A DNA stretch of 51,501 bases, taken from Strigomonas culicis (Eukaryota; Euglenozoa; Kinetoplastea; Trypanosomatida; Trypanosomatidae). Positions 7,695 through 16,917 of this stretch are shown piece after piece. The position numbers were made by a program, and so were the translations under genes. The stretch is from contig AUXH01000063.1 of the NCBI GenBank assembly GCA_000482145.1, positions 1 to 51,501 of the forward strand, in the 5' to 3' direction. Under the pieces are notes generated by a model. It was given only the letters and a program-made list of their open reading frames with translations, was not told the DNA's origin and made no database searches. Each line of letters begins with the position of its first letter. Positions within the stretch are counted from its first letter, which is position 1.

Positions 7695-10097
7695 TTAGGC
7701 CGCCTTGGGCACCTTAAGTGCCTTAATCAGCGTCGCGAGGAGGTTGACGTCGTCCCCCGTGAGCTCGTTGGAGAAGGTCTTCACTGCGTCGACGGACGGC
7801 CGCGTGATCTGCGAGACGATCTGACACTTGGCGTCGAAGTGACGGCCGAAGGCGACGCCGGTCGCGGCAGAGTGGATCTTCACGGCGATCTCCTCACCCG
7901 CCTTTGCCGACCGCACCTCCTTGTTGTCGCGCTCCATCGAGATGACGCGGCCGATGGGCACGACGTCCTCGCCCTTGAGCGCGCACAGCGGGGTGCCCTC
8001 ACGCATCTGGCCACGCTCCACCACCACCGGCAGGATGATAGGGTCCGTGTGGTGGATGGCGTCGTCCAGCACCTTGAGCTGCACTGGGAAGATCGCGATG
8101 GAGCGAAGGCGGTCCTTCTCCTGCTTTTCGAAGTCCTCCTGATAGCGCGTGAAGGCGTCGAAGAGGTGGTAGATGATATCCGCCTCGAAGATGCGGATCT
8201 CGTTCTTCTGCGCCACCTCGCGCGCGTCGGGCGAGATGACGGTGTCAAAAGCGAGCACCACGGAGTAGCGCGCGTTCCTGCGCTTCATGGGCACTACCTG
8301 CAGGATATGCTTCTTGTGCATCGGACCGATGAAGGCGTTCGCGATGGGGATCTTCATGTCCGTCAGGAAGGACAGCAGCGCCTCGAGTGCGCCGAGCGTC
8401 GAGCTCTGCACCGTCACACCGCAATCCGCTGTGATGTACTTGGAGATATCCGTCGCGTCCTTCATGACGGCGCGGCCAATGGCCTCGCGGTCGTCGCCCG
8501 GCTTCACCACGATGAGCGGGGTGCCCGCCACGACGTTCTCCAACTCGTTTGCGACGATTTTGACGCCCATCGCCGCCTTCACCTCGCGGTGGTGCACGTA
8601 GTCGCCCCGCACGCGCGTCTCGTGCATCGGCTCCGGTGTCATGAGGTAGCGGATGGAGGTGAAGATGGGTCCCTCCTGCCCGCAGAGGCAGATGGGGTCG
8701 CCCTCGCGCAGCACACCGTTGATGAGGATGACGTCGATGGTGACGCCGTGGCCCGCGATGGGCTTCACCTCCAGCACGGTGCACTGGATGTCGTTCTTGT
8801 ACGTGACCTTGCCCTCCATGAATCGCTTCACCAGCTTAATCTTCAGCAGCAGCAGGTCGCTGATGCCCTCGCCAGTCTTCGCCGAGAGCGGCACGATCGA
8901 CACGTAGGAGCGCACGTCCTTGTTCTCAAAGTACGCGCTCGAGTTGAAGCCCTCGCCGGAGAGCTCGTTGCAGACATCCTGCAGCCGATTGCGGAACTCC
9001 ACCTGCACATGGCGGTTCTGCAGCGCCAGCGTCTGCTGGATATCCATGTTGGGGTGCGCCTCCCACCCATAGAGGCGGTCCACCTTGTTGAGCGCGACGA
9101 TGAAGGGGCACTTGCGTTCGCGCAGCAGCCGCAGCGACTCCTTCGTCTGCTGCTCCAGCCCGTGCATAATGTCGATGACGAGCACGGCAATGTCGCAGAG
9201 CGAGCTGCCGCGGCTGCGGAGGTTCGTGAAGGACTCGTGGCCGGGCGTGTCAATAATCAGCAGCCCAGGCACATCGAGGTTCTCCTGCAGCTTCTCGTTG
9301 AGGTCCTGGGTGGCGGCCAGCAGCGCCTCCTGGGGGATGAAGGTGGCGCCGATCTGCTGCGTGATGCCGCCGGCCTCCCCGCCCTGCACGTTGCTGCTGC
9401 GGATCTTGTCCAGCAGGCTGGTCTTGCCGGTATCGACGTGGCCGAGCACGCAGCAGATGGGGGAGCGGAGGTCGCGGTGGGCGCTGGCCTCCGCCTCCTT
9501 CGCCTGTGCGCGCGCCGCGCGGCGCGCCGCGCGTTCCGCGCGGATGCGTGCGTTGTTCGCGCTGCGTGCCTCGCGCCGCTCCTCGCGCGCGGCGACCTCC
9601 TCCCAGTCATCCTCGTCGATCTCCTCCTCCGATTCGGAGGGCTCCGACTTCTCCCCGTCGCTCTCGTCCTGCTGCTTCGCCTGCTGCTGCGGCTGATGCT
9701 GCTGCTTCTTCACGGGCTTCGGCTTCGGCTTGTCCTTCTCCTCCTCCTGCTCCTGCTTGATCTTCTCCACGTCTGGCATCACCATGCCGGAGGCCTGCAT
9801 CCGCTCCAGCGCGGTCGTGACGCTGCCCTTCTTCTTTTCCTTCTTGAGCTTCTTCTCCTCCGCCTTCTTGCGCTCCTGCTCGAGCCGCCGCTCCTCCTCC
9901 TCCTGTTTCCGTGCCTCGCGCAGCAGGCGCTCCTCCTCGCGGATCCGGCGCTCCTCCTCCTCGGCCTCGCGCTTCATGCGCTCCTCCTCCTCCTTCTTCT
10001 TCTCCATCTGCATCTTCAGCTTCGCGACCATCGCATTGGGCGCTTTCGCGGCGCCCTTCTTCCCGGGCGCCGCTTTGGGGGCGGCTTTAGGCGGCAT
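7695..10097 (-). CDS. EIF5B: Eukaryotic translation initiation factor 5B (IF2-type GTPase)
   Basis: This 800-aa protein is eIF5B, the GTPase that joins the 60S subunit to the 48S initiation complex and helps position initiator tRNA. Residues 1-205 form a Lys/Glu-rich charged, probably coiled-coil N-terminus with a Gln-rich stretch near 132-145. The G domain follows: G1 GHVDTGKT (219-226), switch I GGITQQIGA (243-251, Thr245), G3 DTPGHE (283-288), G4 NKVD (337-340) and a G5-like SAKTGEG further on. Domains II-IV follow, and the C-terminus ends in a helical segment near LLATLIKALKV. Yeast eIF5B is about 1000 aa, so the reduction is in the dispensable N-terminus. No mitochondrial presequence is visible, so this is the cytosolic factor and not mtIF2. 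Confidence 0.95.
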   Translation of the reverse strand: MPPKAAPKAAPGKKGAAKAPNAMVAKLKMQMEKKKEEEERMKREAEEEERRIREEERLLREARKQEEEERRLEQERKKAEEKKLKKEKKKGSVTTALERMQASGMVMPDVEKIKQEQEEEKDKPKPKPVKKQQHQPQQQAKQQDESDGEKSEPSESEEEIDEDDWEEVAAREERREARSANNARIRAERAARRAARAQAKEAEASAHRDLRSPICCVLGHVDTGKTSLLDKIRSSNVQGGEAGGITQQIGATFIPQEALLAATQDLNEKLQENLDVPGLLIIDTPGHESFTNLRSRGSSLCDIAVLVIDIMHGLEQQTKESLRLLRERKCPFIVALNKVDRLYGWEAHPNMDIQQTLALQNRHVQVEFRNRLQDVCNELSGEGFNSSAYFENKDVRSYVSIVPLSAKTGEGISDLLLLKIKLVKRFMEGKVTYKNDIQCTVLEVKPIAGHGVTIDVILINGVLREGDPICLCGQEGPIFTSIRYLMTPEPMHETRVRGDYVHHREVKAAMGVKIVANELENVVAGTPLIVVKPGDDREAIGRAVMKDATDISKYITADCGVTVQSSTLGALEALLSFLTDMKIPIANAFIGPMHKKHILQVVPMKRRNARYSVVLAFDTVISPDAREVAQKNEIRIFEADIIYHLFDAFTRYQEDFEKQEKDRLRSIAIFPVQLKVLDDAIHHTDPIILPVVVERGQMREGTPLCALKGEDVVPIGRVISMERDNKEVRSAKAGEEIAVKIHSAATGVAFGRHFDAKCQIVSQITRPSVDAVKTFSNELTGDDVNLLATLIKALKVPKAA

Positions 10098-11183
10098 CGT
10101 GAGGGGGACGGGGAGCGGTCGTGGAGCCTCAAAGGGTGTGAAAGCTCGTCGTTGTCGCGCTCGTTTAGCTTTTTTGAATGTTTAGTAGAGCGTTCGTCGT
10201 TATAATATATATATATATATATAGACGAGGGATAGATATATATAAAAAAAAAAGATTGAAGCAAAAACTAATTAGTATTAAAACAAGAAAAATTGAAGTA
10301 AGACAGTTTCTGTACTTCGGTTTAGGTTATTTCTGCCACTTCAAATCTTAACGATCTCCTCCTTTTTCCCAAGTTTCTAGTTGTCGGGCTCTAACGCTAA
10401 CTACAAACAAATGGTCAAAGGACGACAGTTTGATAACGGCAAAGGAATTAATTATTAATAAATTACTACAAAATAATTAACAACAAGAAGAAAACGAAAC
10501 GAGAAAGAGAAAGAGATCTCTTTTCTTTTCTTTTATTTCTTTTTTTTTCACTCGTAGATTTTGCTTTCAACTAGAACACTAAAAGCAACACACACAGAGA
10601 TTTGCTTTAAGAAAAAAGTGTAGAGAGAATATAATACTTTGACTGGAACACTTCACGTTGTGCAAAAGCCGAGATAGTAAACTAGTGCGGCAACACTAAG
10701 AATGCTAAACAACGAGGAGGTAACAAGAATGTGAAATCTTTTGAAATCGAACAAGCGAATGCACAATTGTAGAATGAAAAAAGAAAGAGGAAGAAAAGAA
10801 AAGAGGGAAAAGAAAAAAGAATAAAGAGCATTCAAATATCTACAGACTGAATAGGGGGAGGCCGCAATTACACACCGGGATCACCAACAAAAAGGAATAA
10901 ACAGAGAGGAATCGTTTATTGTTAAGGTACAAAAACAAATCTGTGTGCTATACAGCGTGACTGCCAACAAATCATATGGAAAAGAAGCACTAACCACAAG
11001 AAGTGTTTTTAACAAATTTTCAGAAACAAAAGCGAAAGTAATGACTCTATTTGTTTTCCATTTGATGATGAACGCAATAACGTATCACGATCCATGTAGA
11101 TTTACAGTGATCTTTCACTTCTGCGGCGTAGTGTCCATATTTCCTCTCTTCTCTTTTTTTTTTCCTTTTCTTCTCTTCGCTCG
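10098..11183. other. Long intergenic spacer, RESC subunit to eIF5B
   Basis: 1.1 kb of AT-rich sequence with a (TA)9 repeat at 10206-10223 and many A/T runs. The likely eIF5B acceptor is near 10169 but is weakly defined. Short ORFs here are AT-rich and unconvincing. Confidence 0.45.
10206..10223. repeat. (TA)9 microsatellite
   Basis: Uninterrupted alternating TA in the region upstream of eIF5B. Confidence 0.9.
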
Positions 11184-12827
11184 TTAGAAGGTGGCAGAGG
11201 TCGACATGGTATGCGCCATGAAGTCTGCCATCTCCTCCTCTAAGCTCTGCGCCAGACGGTTCCCAAACTCCCACATCTCATCGCAGAAGGCCGCGACGTC
11301 GACGCGCTCCGCCTTGGTGGGCAGAGGCACGATGAACTCGTACTCCAGTCGCTGGCCTTCGTCGCCGAGCCGCGAGATGATGAGCGGCGTGCGGCGCGTC
11401 TCCACCAGCTGGATCTGCGTGTTCGTCTTGGGCGTCCGCGTCACCCACTTGCGGACCTGCCGCTCGCAGCAATACGTGACATCGCCGAGCTCCGGGATGA
11501 GCACGGACTGCACGGAGTCCCGCGTGCGGCGCAGGATGTCCGACTCGAGGTAGAGGTCCGCGACCTTCTTCTTCATGGGGTGCCGCGCCCGCACGAGGAA
11601 GCGCACGTCCGGCATCCGCTGCCGCACGTAGTGCGACACGAAGAAGCGGTCCCACGGGCGGTTCACGCTGACGCACTGCAGGTTGTCGTTCAGCACAACG
11701 TCGAAGCTTTCGCCCATGCGGCGGACGGACAGGCGGTAGGTCGTCGTCTCGTCCTGCAGGGGCTCCATCGACAGCTGCGGCAGGAGGCGGCCCTCGACGC
11801 TCTCGCGCGCGTTGCGCTCATTGGCGACGGCAAACCACGCGTAGGGGTGCTGCCCCGCGACGTGGTGCTGCAGCGTCCACAGCGGTAGCACACGCTTATT
11901 CTGCTTGGCGAGGTTCTGGTAGAAGAGGATCTTGCCGGCGCCCATGTTGAGCTCCGCCGGCAGGTTCACGTTCCAGGAGTTCAACAGGCACCACTCCAGC
12001 GCGCGGCGGAAACGCGTCTTATTCGCCTCGTACGCGTCCACCTTTGCGATGGTGAAGCAGTCCTCCTTGTTCTGGCTCTGCCCGGGCAGCCGGTGCACAT
12101 TCGCGAGCTGCCGCACCTGCACGTCGGCCGTGATGTGGCTGTGCAGCAGCTGGTACGCGCGCGGGCACATGGGGTCGAACGTGGCGCTGAGGCGCGTCGG
12201 GTTGACCGCCATGTACTCCACCGCGCGGCGCCGGCCGCCGCCGGCGTGCGCCGCCTCAAAGCCCGGCTCGACGCCCCAGTCGCCGTACTCGTCCGCCTCG
12301 TCCAGCGCCTCCTCGATGCGGTCGTACCCCGTGACGGTGAGTGGGCCAGCCGAGCCGCCGAGGAAGGCGGGGTCCGCCGGGTGCACGCCGTCGCCGACGC
12401 CGCGGTTCTGCTGCTGCGCCAGGTCAAAGGCGGCGGTCGCCTGCTGCTCGGCGGACAGCAGCTCCTCCACCAGCCGCACGAGCGCGCTCTTCTTCATCGC
12501 GTCGAGGTTCTGCACCGTCGCCGCGCTCGTCCCGCCGCCGTGCGCGCGGAGGTAGTACGCGAGCTCCGGCGCGGAGAGCGAGAAGAGGTTGCCCTCGTTC
12601 CACAGCTCCCACACGAGGTTGCGCGTGACGTGGCCGTAGGCGTCCTGGCGGGCCACCGCCGGTGACGACGACGACTGATACCGCGGTGTGAGGGAGAGCG
12701 CGGACCGAGCAGGCAGCGGCACGCCCGCGGTGGTGGCACGGCGAAGCCCACCCACGCGCAGCGAGGGAGCGGACGTGGCCGCCAGCACGTGCCCGAAGGG
12801 ACGGGCGGCGTGGGCTCTGAGAAACAT
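11184..12827 (-). CDS. GAP1: Mitochondrial guide-RNA-binding RESC subunit (GAP1/GRBC-type)
   Basis: This 547-aa protein has an Arg/Ala/Ser-rich, acid-free start (residues 1-60) typical of a mitochondrial presequence. A helical SAP-like segment follows (about 70-125). The C-terminal region (about 350-530) is rich in beta strands and has alternating charged residues (VRRMGESFDVVLNDN, RQVRKWVTRT, LEYEFIVPL with E495/E497). This fits the triphosphate-tunnel fold described for the RESC1/RESC2 heterodimer, which binds guide RNAs in kinetoplast U-insertion/deletion editing. The neighbouring hnRNPF/H and MCM3 genes match, from memory, the T. brucei chromosome 2 neighbourhood of GAP1/GRBC2. RESC1 and RESC2 are paralogues, so which one this is rests on synteny. 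The ATG at 12825-12827 lies 16 nt after a good acceptor AG. Confidence 0.62.
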   Translation of the reverse strand: MFLRAHAARPFGHVLAATSAPSLRVGGLRRATTAGVPLPARSALSLTPRYQSSSSPAVARQDAYGHVTRNLVWELWNEGNLFSLSAPELAYYLRAHGGGTSAATVQNLDAMKKSALVRLVEELLSAEQQATAAFDLAQQQNRGVGDGVHPADPAFLGGSAGPLTVTGYDRIEEALDEADEYGDWGVEPGFEAAHAGGGRRRAVEYMAVNPTRLSATFDPMCPRAYQLLHSHITADVQVRQLANVHRLPGQSQNKEDCFTIAKVDAYEANKTRFRRALEWCLLNSWNVNLPAELNMGAGKILFYQNLAKQNKRVLPLWTLQHHVAGQHPYAWFAVANERNARESVEGRLLPQLSMEPLQDETTTYRLSVRRMGESFDVVLNDNLQCVSVNRPWDRFFVSHYVRQRMPDVRFLVRARHPMKKKVADLYLESDILRRTRDSVQSVLIPELGDVTYCCERQVRKWVTRTPKTNTQIQLVETRRTPLIISRLGDEGQRLEYEFIVPLPTKAERVDVAAFCDEMWEFGNRLAQSLEEEMADFMAHTMSTSATF

Positions 12828-12843
12828 AAAAGACGGGGGGGGT

Positions 12844-12870
12844 CTACAGTAATAATAACAATAACGATAA
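12844..12870 (-). promoter_or_regulatory. Predicted spliced-leader acceptor for the RESC subunit gene
   Basis: A T-rich tract ends TTATTACTGTAG, 16 nt before the ATG at 12827. Prediction from sequence only. Confidence 0.45.
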
Positions 12871-13981
12871 CAACAAAAGTGTAATAAGGAAGAGCTGGCG
12901 ACTGCAACGGTCTAATGATGCCAAATACGTACTGAATGCTAATCAAATGGCAAAAGAAGAGAAGTATTGTAGCGGAGCCAGAAGGAAATAAGAGTATTGT
13001 TGACGTCATACATAGCGGAGAGTGGAAACACTCGCAGCAAAAGATACACCACTCATCATGGGTTATTCTCTGCTCTAATAGCTCTCGTATACACACATGT
13101 ATGATGTCTCTTTTTTTTTTCTGAACACGTTAGTTATTATTACTCTCATTTTTTTTTTAAACATTATGATTATGTTATTGTTTTTGTTTTGATAATGATA
13201 AATGTTTTCTTAACTTATGTGGGGAAGGAGGTGAGCGAGAAACTGAAGTTTCTCTGTTTACACTTTACGGAAATATGAAAGAATGCAGGTGAGTATACAC
13301 ACAAATAAGAGAGTATACATATAAAAATTAGAACACTCATATTTAACTGACACAATTAGCTAATATATATTTATCTATATATACGGAAAAAAGGTTCAAC
13401 TATTTCATTTGTATGTACAAAAGTAAAAAGTGTATTATTAATAATTAAAAAAAGCGACCGAATTAATTGAGAAGACAACAGTAACAGGTCACCGAAAGCA
13501 ACAAACTTTTTTTTTTGATGATCCTTTTCAGTGAAAGCAAAATAGAAGAACACCCCTCTTTGCTAACTTAGGGACGCCCACCAGCGCTGCGCCAGCAGCA
13601 AAACACCCTCACACCCCAGCATTTGAAACAGTAACAGACAGACCACAAATATACAACAAGAACAACAAAAGAGAAGGAGAAATCAATAAAATAAAATAAA
13701 AAATGAAAAACTATATTTAAAAGAACGACCCGTTAAATACTTCACAGCACACGCACCTCCAAAAAAAAAAAATGAACAAAAAAATGACTATAAGGACCAA
13801 AAAGCGAAACGGAAGAAGAAATAAAATGCGATACATATTCCAGTAGTACTGCTGAGTGGAACAGAACAGGGAAGACAGAAAGAAAAGTGACGAAAAAGGG
13901 GAGGAAAAAAGTGTTCGCAGTTGATGAATCACCTTACAAGAAGAAAAAAATGTCCTTTTAGTTTAGTATTACTATTATTAT

Positions 13982-14004
13982 TACGTTCGTACGTGCCGAA
14001 CGTA
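13982..14004. other. Perfect 8-bp inverted repeat (hairpin) in the hnRNPF/H 3' spacer
   Basis: TACGTTCG (13982-13989), a 7-base loop TACGTGC, and CGAACGTA (13997-14004) form an uninterrupted stem in otherwise very AT-rich sequence, about 715 nt past the hnRNPF/H stop. Confidence 0.7.
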
Positions 14005-14032
14005 TAAATTAATTCTTTTGTATATATTCATC

Positions 14033-14055
14033 TGTGTGTGTGTGTGTGTGTGTGT
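14033..14055. repeat. (TG)11 microsatellite
   Basis: Alternating TG on the plus strand (CA in the transcript) in the hnRNPF/H 3' spacer. Confidence 0.9.
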
Positions 14056-14719
14056 ATGTGATACCTCCTCTGTTATCGTATTTCGTATTTCTCTCATTCC
14101 CTCCCTCTTTTTTTTTGTTGGTCTAAGATCAAAGATATTACATGGTATTATACTGCAACGACAACAACAACATCAATAACAACAAAAAGGGATTATGAAC
14201 TTAGATGTGAAAAAGAAAAGAGAACTATGCCCTTAGAGAGGGGGAGATAGTTCTTTTTTTTTTTTTAAGACAATAAAGTTTTAGTCTGAACCATATTACA
14301 AACACACAACGCAAAATGGAAAATAAAAAGAGAAAGAAAAAAAACAGTTTTATTTTACAAAAGATACACATATCAGAAGCACAGTTCTCGCCCTTTATAA
14401 TAAGCGGCAAACCGGTAAAAGAGACGGTGAACAGAAAAAAAGAAAAAGAAAAAAAGGGAGAATGAGAGTACAAATTGTAAAAAGTGTCTTTCGCATTATG
14501 GCAGTCTTACATAAATGCAAGCATCATTTTTTTTTTGTTGTTATTGTACTTTGCTGTGCGCATACGTATTCTCTTTCTCCCATTCTCTTGCTTTCTTTTT
14601 TTCCTTTTATTGTTCACACGAATCTTTCGTTCCTCTGACCAACTGTGTCACACACACATACACACATATACACTCCCTCTTGTATCTATATCGATGTGTG
14701 CGCGTGTTGTCCTTTTTCT

Positions 14720-16399
14720 TCAGTAGTACCCATACCCGTTGTACCCTGCGTTGTTGTAAAGGATATCCTCCGCGCCGCCGAGGGTCTGCATCTCCTTCAG
14801 CGAGCTCGCCGTCACAATCACGCAGTGGTCGTTGAGGATGCGGCCGCTGCGGCGCAGGGCGAGGTTGACCGCGCGCGCGTCCTCGAGCTCGATGAAGGCC
14901 TCCCCGGAGGGCGTGTTGTTCTCGCTGTACACCATGTGCACGCCCTGCGGCACAATACGCACCTCCATCGGGAAGAAGTCGGCCACCTCGTCCTCGTTCG
15001 CGGTCAGCGGCAGCCCGCGCGCGCGCACCACAAATTTACTCGGCGGCCGCGTCGCCGCAAAGTCGGCACCGCCGCCGCCGCCGCGGCCGCCGACGCCCAT
15101 CCCCATCGGGTCGTAATAGTCCGGCGCGCCGCCGTAACCCATGTAGGGGTCGCCGCCGTAGCCCTCCTCGTACACCGACCCGCCGACGCCCCGGTAGTCC
15201 CTGCGGCCGGGACCGCCATACGGCCGCGGCTGCTGCTGTTGGTGGTGGTGCGGATGGGGGGCGTAGGAGCCGCCGCCGCGGCCGCGACCCTGCGGTGGCG
15301 GGTAGCGCGGGCCGGGGCCCACCCCCATCTGCGGCGGGGCGCCATAGTAGTCATCGCCGTAGTCGCCGGCCGCGACGCCGTAGGCATCGTACATACCCAT
15401 GGCGCCGTTGCCGACGTCGTAGTAGGGCGGGAAGGGCGGTGGCGGGCTCACCGGCGGCATGCCGCCGTGCATGGGCATCCGCGGCGCGCCGCCGCGCATC
15501 CCGCGGCCCGGCGCGTACGCGTAGCCGCCCTGCCCCTGGCCGCGGCCCTGGTTGGGTCGGAAGCGCGGGTGGCGGCTGGCGGAGGCCATGATGCTCTCGC
15601 GGTCCGTCGCGGTGCAGGGCAGCACCTCGATGTAGCGCGCGCCCATCGTATTGCCGTCCAGCTGCTTCGCCTGCTCCACGTTCGCCGGCGTCGCCAGCTC
15701 GATGAAGGCGTCGCCGGTCGGCCGGCCCTCGTTGTCGGTGCAGCGATCCACCCGCAGGACGCCGTCCACCGTCGCGAGGAACGCGCGGATGTCGCTCTCC
15801 GTGGCGAGGAAGGGGAGACCCCGCAGCCGCAGCACGAGGGCGTTGCGGCAGCGCTCGAGGTACGCCTTGCAGCGCTCCACCGCCGCGGCGCGGTCGCTCG
15901 CGGAGGACACGGAGAGCTCGATCGTGTTGAGGCCCAGCCGGTTGCGGTTCAGCTTTTCCACCGCCTTGGCCACGTCCGCCTCGTACTCTAGCTCGATGAA
16001 GGCCTCGTTGTCCTCGTCCGCCGCGGTGGCGGACGGTGCCGCGGAGTCGGCCGTGCCCTCCGCCGGCGGCGCCGGGCTCGTCGCCGACGGAGCCGCCGCC
16101 GCGTCCGCCTGCTGCGCGTGCAGCTCCGCGGTCCGCAGCCTGTTCTGCAGGGTGTTGCTGCGGTACATACACAGCGTGATGGGGTGCTCGACCGTCAGGG
16201 ATAGCTCGAAGCCGCGGAAAAGGATGCGGACGTCTGCCACCGTCGTCGTGTAGGGCAGCCCTTTCGCGCGGATGATGGTCGAGTTGACCGGTGGGATGAA
16301 GCTCACAGGCACGGGCGGCGCCGGCGTGAAGCTCGCCGACGCCGATACACCTACGCCCTCCGTCGTCGCCGCGTGCGCTTCTCGTGAGCCAGAGGACAT
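14720..16399 (-). CDS. hnRNPF/H: hnRNP F/H-like RNA-binding protein (three quasi-RRMs)
   Basis: This 559-aa RNA-binding protein carries three qRRM-type domains with the hnRNP F/H signature RxRGLP in the first strand. qRRM1 spans about 41-165 (IIRAKGLPY, then AFIELEYE), qRRM2 about 187-262 (VLRLRGLPF, AFIELATP), and qRRM3 about 455-532 (VVRARGLPL, AFIELEDA). Residues 280-450 form a Gly/Tyr/Pro/Met-rich disordered linker with RGG-like runs and a His/Gln stretch; the C-terminus ends YNGYGYY. The trypanosome homologue influences trans-splicing and mRNA stability and is expected in nucleus and cytoplasm. qRRM1 is interrupted by about 40 Ala/Ser/Pro-rich residues (92-130). The gene is followed by the longest spacer in the window, implying a long 3' UTR and possible post-transcriptional control. 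Confidence 0.85.
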   Translation of the reverse strand: MSSGSREAHAATTEGVGVSASASFTPAPPVPVSFIPPVNSTIIRAKGLPYTTTVADVRILFRGFELSLTVEHPITLCMYRSNTLQNRLRTAELHAQQADAAAAPSATSPAPPAEGTADSAAPSATAADEDNEAFIELEYEADVAKAVEKLNRNRLGLNTIELSVSSASDRAAAVERCKAYLERCRNALVLRLRGLPFLATESDIRAFLATVDGVLRVDRCTDNEGRPTGDAFIELATPANVEQAKQLDGNTMGARYIEVLPCTATDRESIMASASRHPRFRPNQGRGQGQGGYAYAPGRGMRGGAPRMPMHGGMPPVSPPPPFPPYYDVGNGAMGMYDAYGVAAGDYGDDYYGAPPQMGVGPGPRYPPPQGRGRGGGSYAPHPHHHQQQQPRPYGGPGRRDYRGVGGSVYEEGYGGDPYMGYGGAPDYYDPMGMGVGGRGGGGGADFAATRPPSKFVVRARGLPLTANEDEVADFFPMEVRIVPQGVHMVYSENNTPSGEAFIELEDARAVNLALRRSGRILNDHCVIVTASSLKEMQTLGGAEDILYNNAGYNGYGYY

Positions 16400-16917
16400 T
16401 ATAGTTTATATAGGTACGTGCGCAATTATATAGAATATGCTACTATGTGTGGATGTGCGTATATGTATATATATGTAGTCTAAATGCCACTGGCTAGTTG
16501 GTGAGTGGGTATGTTAAATGATCGATATCGTTAGCTTTACAGCAAAAAAAAAGGGTGTGGAAAGTATTCAAAAAGAAGTACAACAACAAAAAAATGTAGA
16601 ACAAAAAAACAAAACGAAAAAAAAATAGTACTAAATTCTTTATTCTGAAGAGATACAATGAAAAAAAAAGAAAAAAAAGACAAGGAGATGACAAGAACCG
16701 TGTATGAAGAGATGCACACACATGCAGTTTTCTTGCCTACACACGCATCATTTCAGAGAAACAAACAGGAACAGCAGTGGCTGTGTTTAGAAGACAAACG
16801 GAGTATCACTTTTGTGGAATGATTAAAAAAAAACGTGGACGATAGATGTTAGAGTGATTATAAACAAGGAAAAAAAAACGAACGCAATCAAACAAACAAA
16901 CAAAAAAGAATCGTGTA
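16400..16917. other. Intergenic spacer, KAS to hnRNPF/H
   Basis: AT-rich with A-runs and a short TA-rich block near 16455-16475. No supported gene and no strong splice acceptor close to the hnRNPF/H ATG. Confidence 0.4.

Larger units (their letters stand above)
12828..14719. other. Longest spacer: 3' region of hnRNPF/H
   Basis: 1.9 kb without a supported gene. It contains a TG repeat (14033-14055), a perfect hairpin (13982-14004), a small GC-rich island (13568-13622), CAA-rich stretches near 14158-14185 and many homopolymers. ORFs of 60-82 codons here are low-complexity or hydrophobic AT-rich frames. Most of it is probably hnRNPF/H 3' UTR. Confidence 0.45.

Noticed and set aside
7692..10205. 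837-codon plus-strand frame antisense to eIF5B
   Set aside because: Antisense to an unmistakable eIF5B; composition is Leu/Arg/His-rich with no recognisable motif.
13590..13650. Possible tRNA B-box (TTCAAAT) on the minus strand
   Set aside because: The flanking 5-base arms do not pair and no A box or acceptor stem is visible.
14225..14473. 82-codon minus-strand ORF in the long spacer
   Set aside because: Phe/Leu/Ser/Lys-rich translation of homopolymer-rich sequence with no motif or coding-like GC bias.
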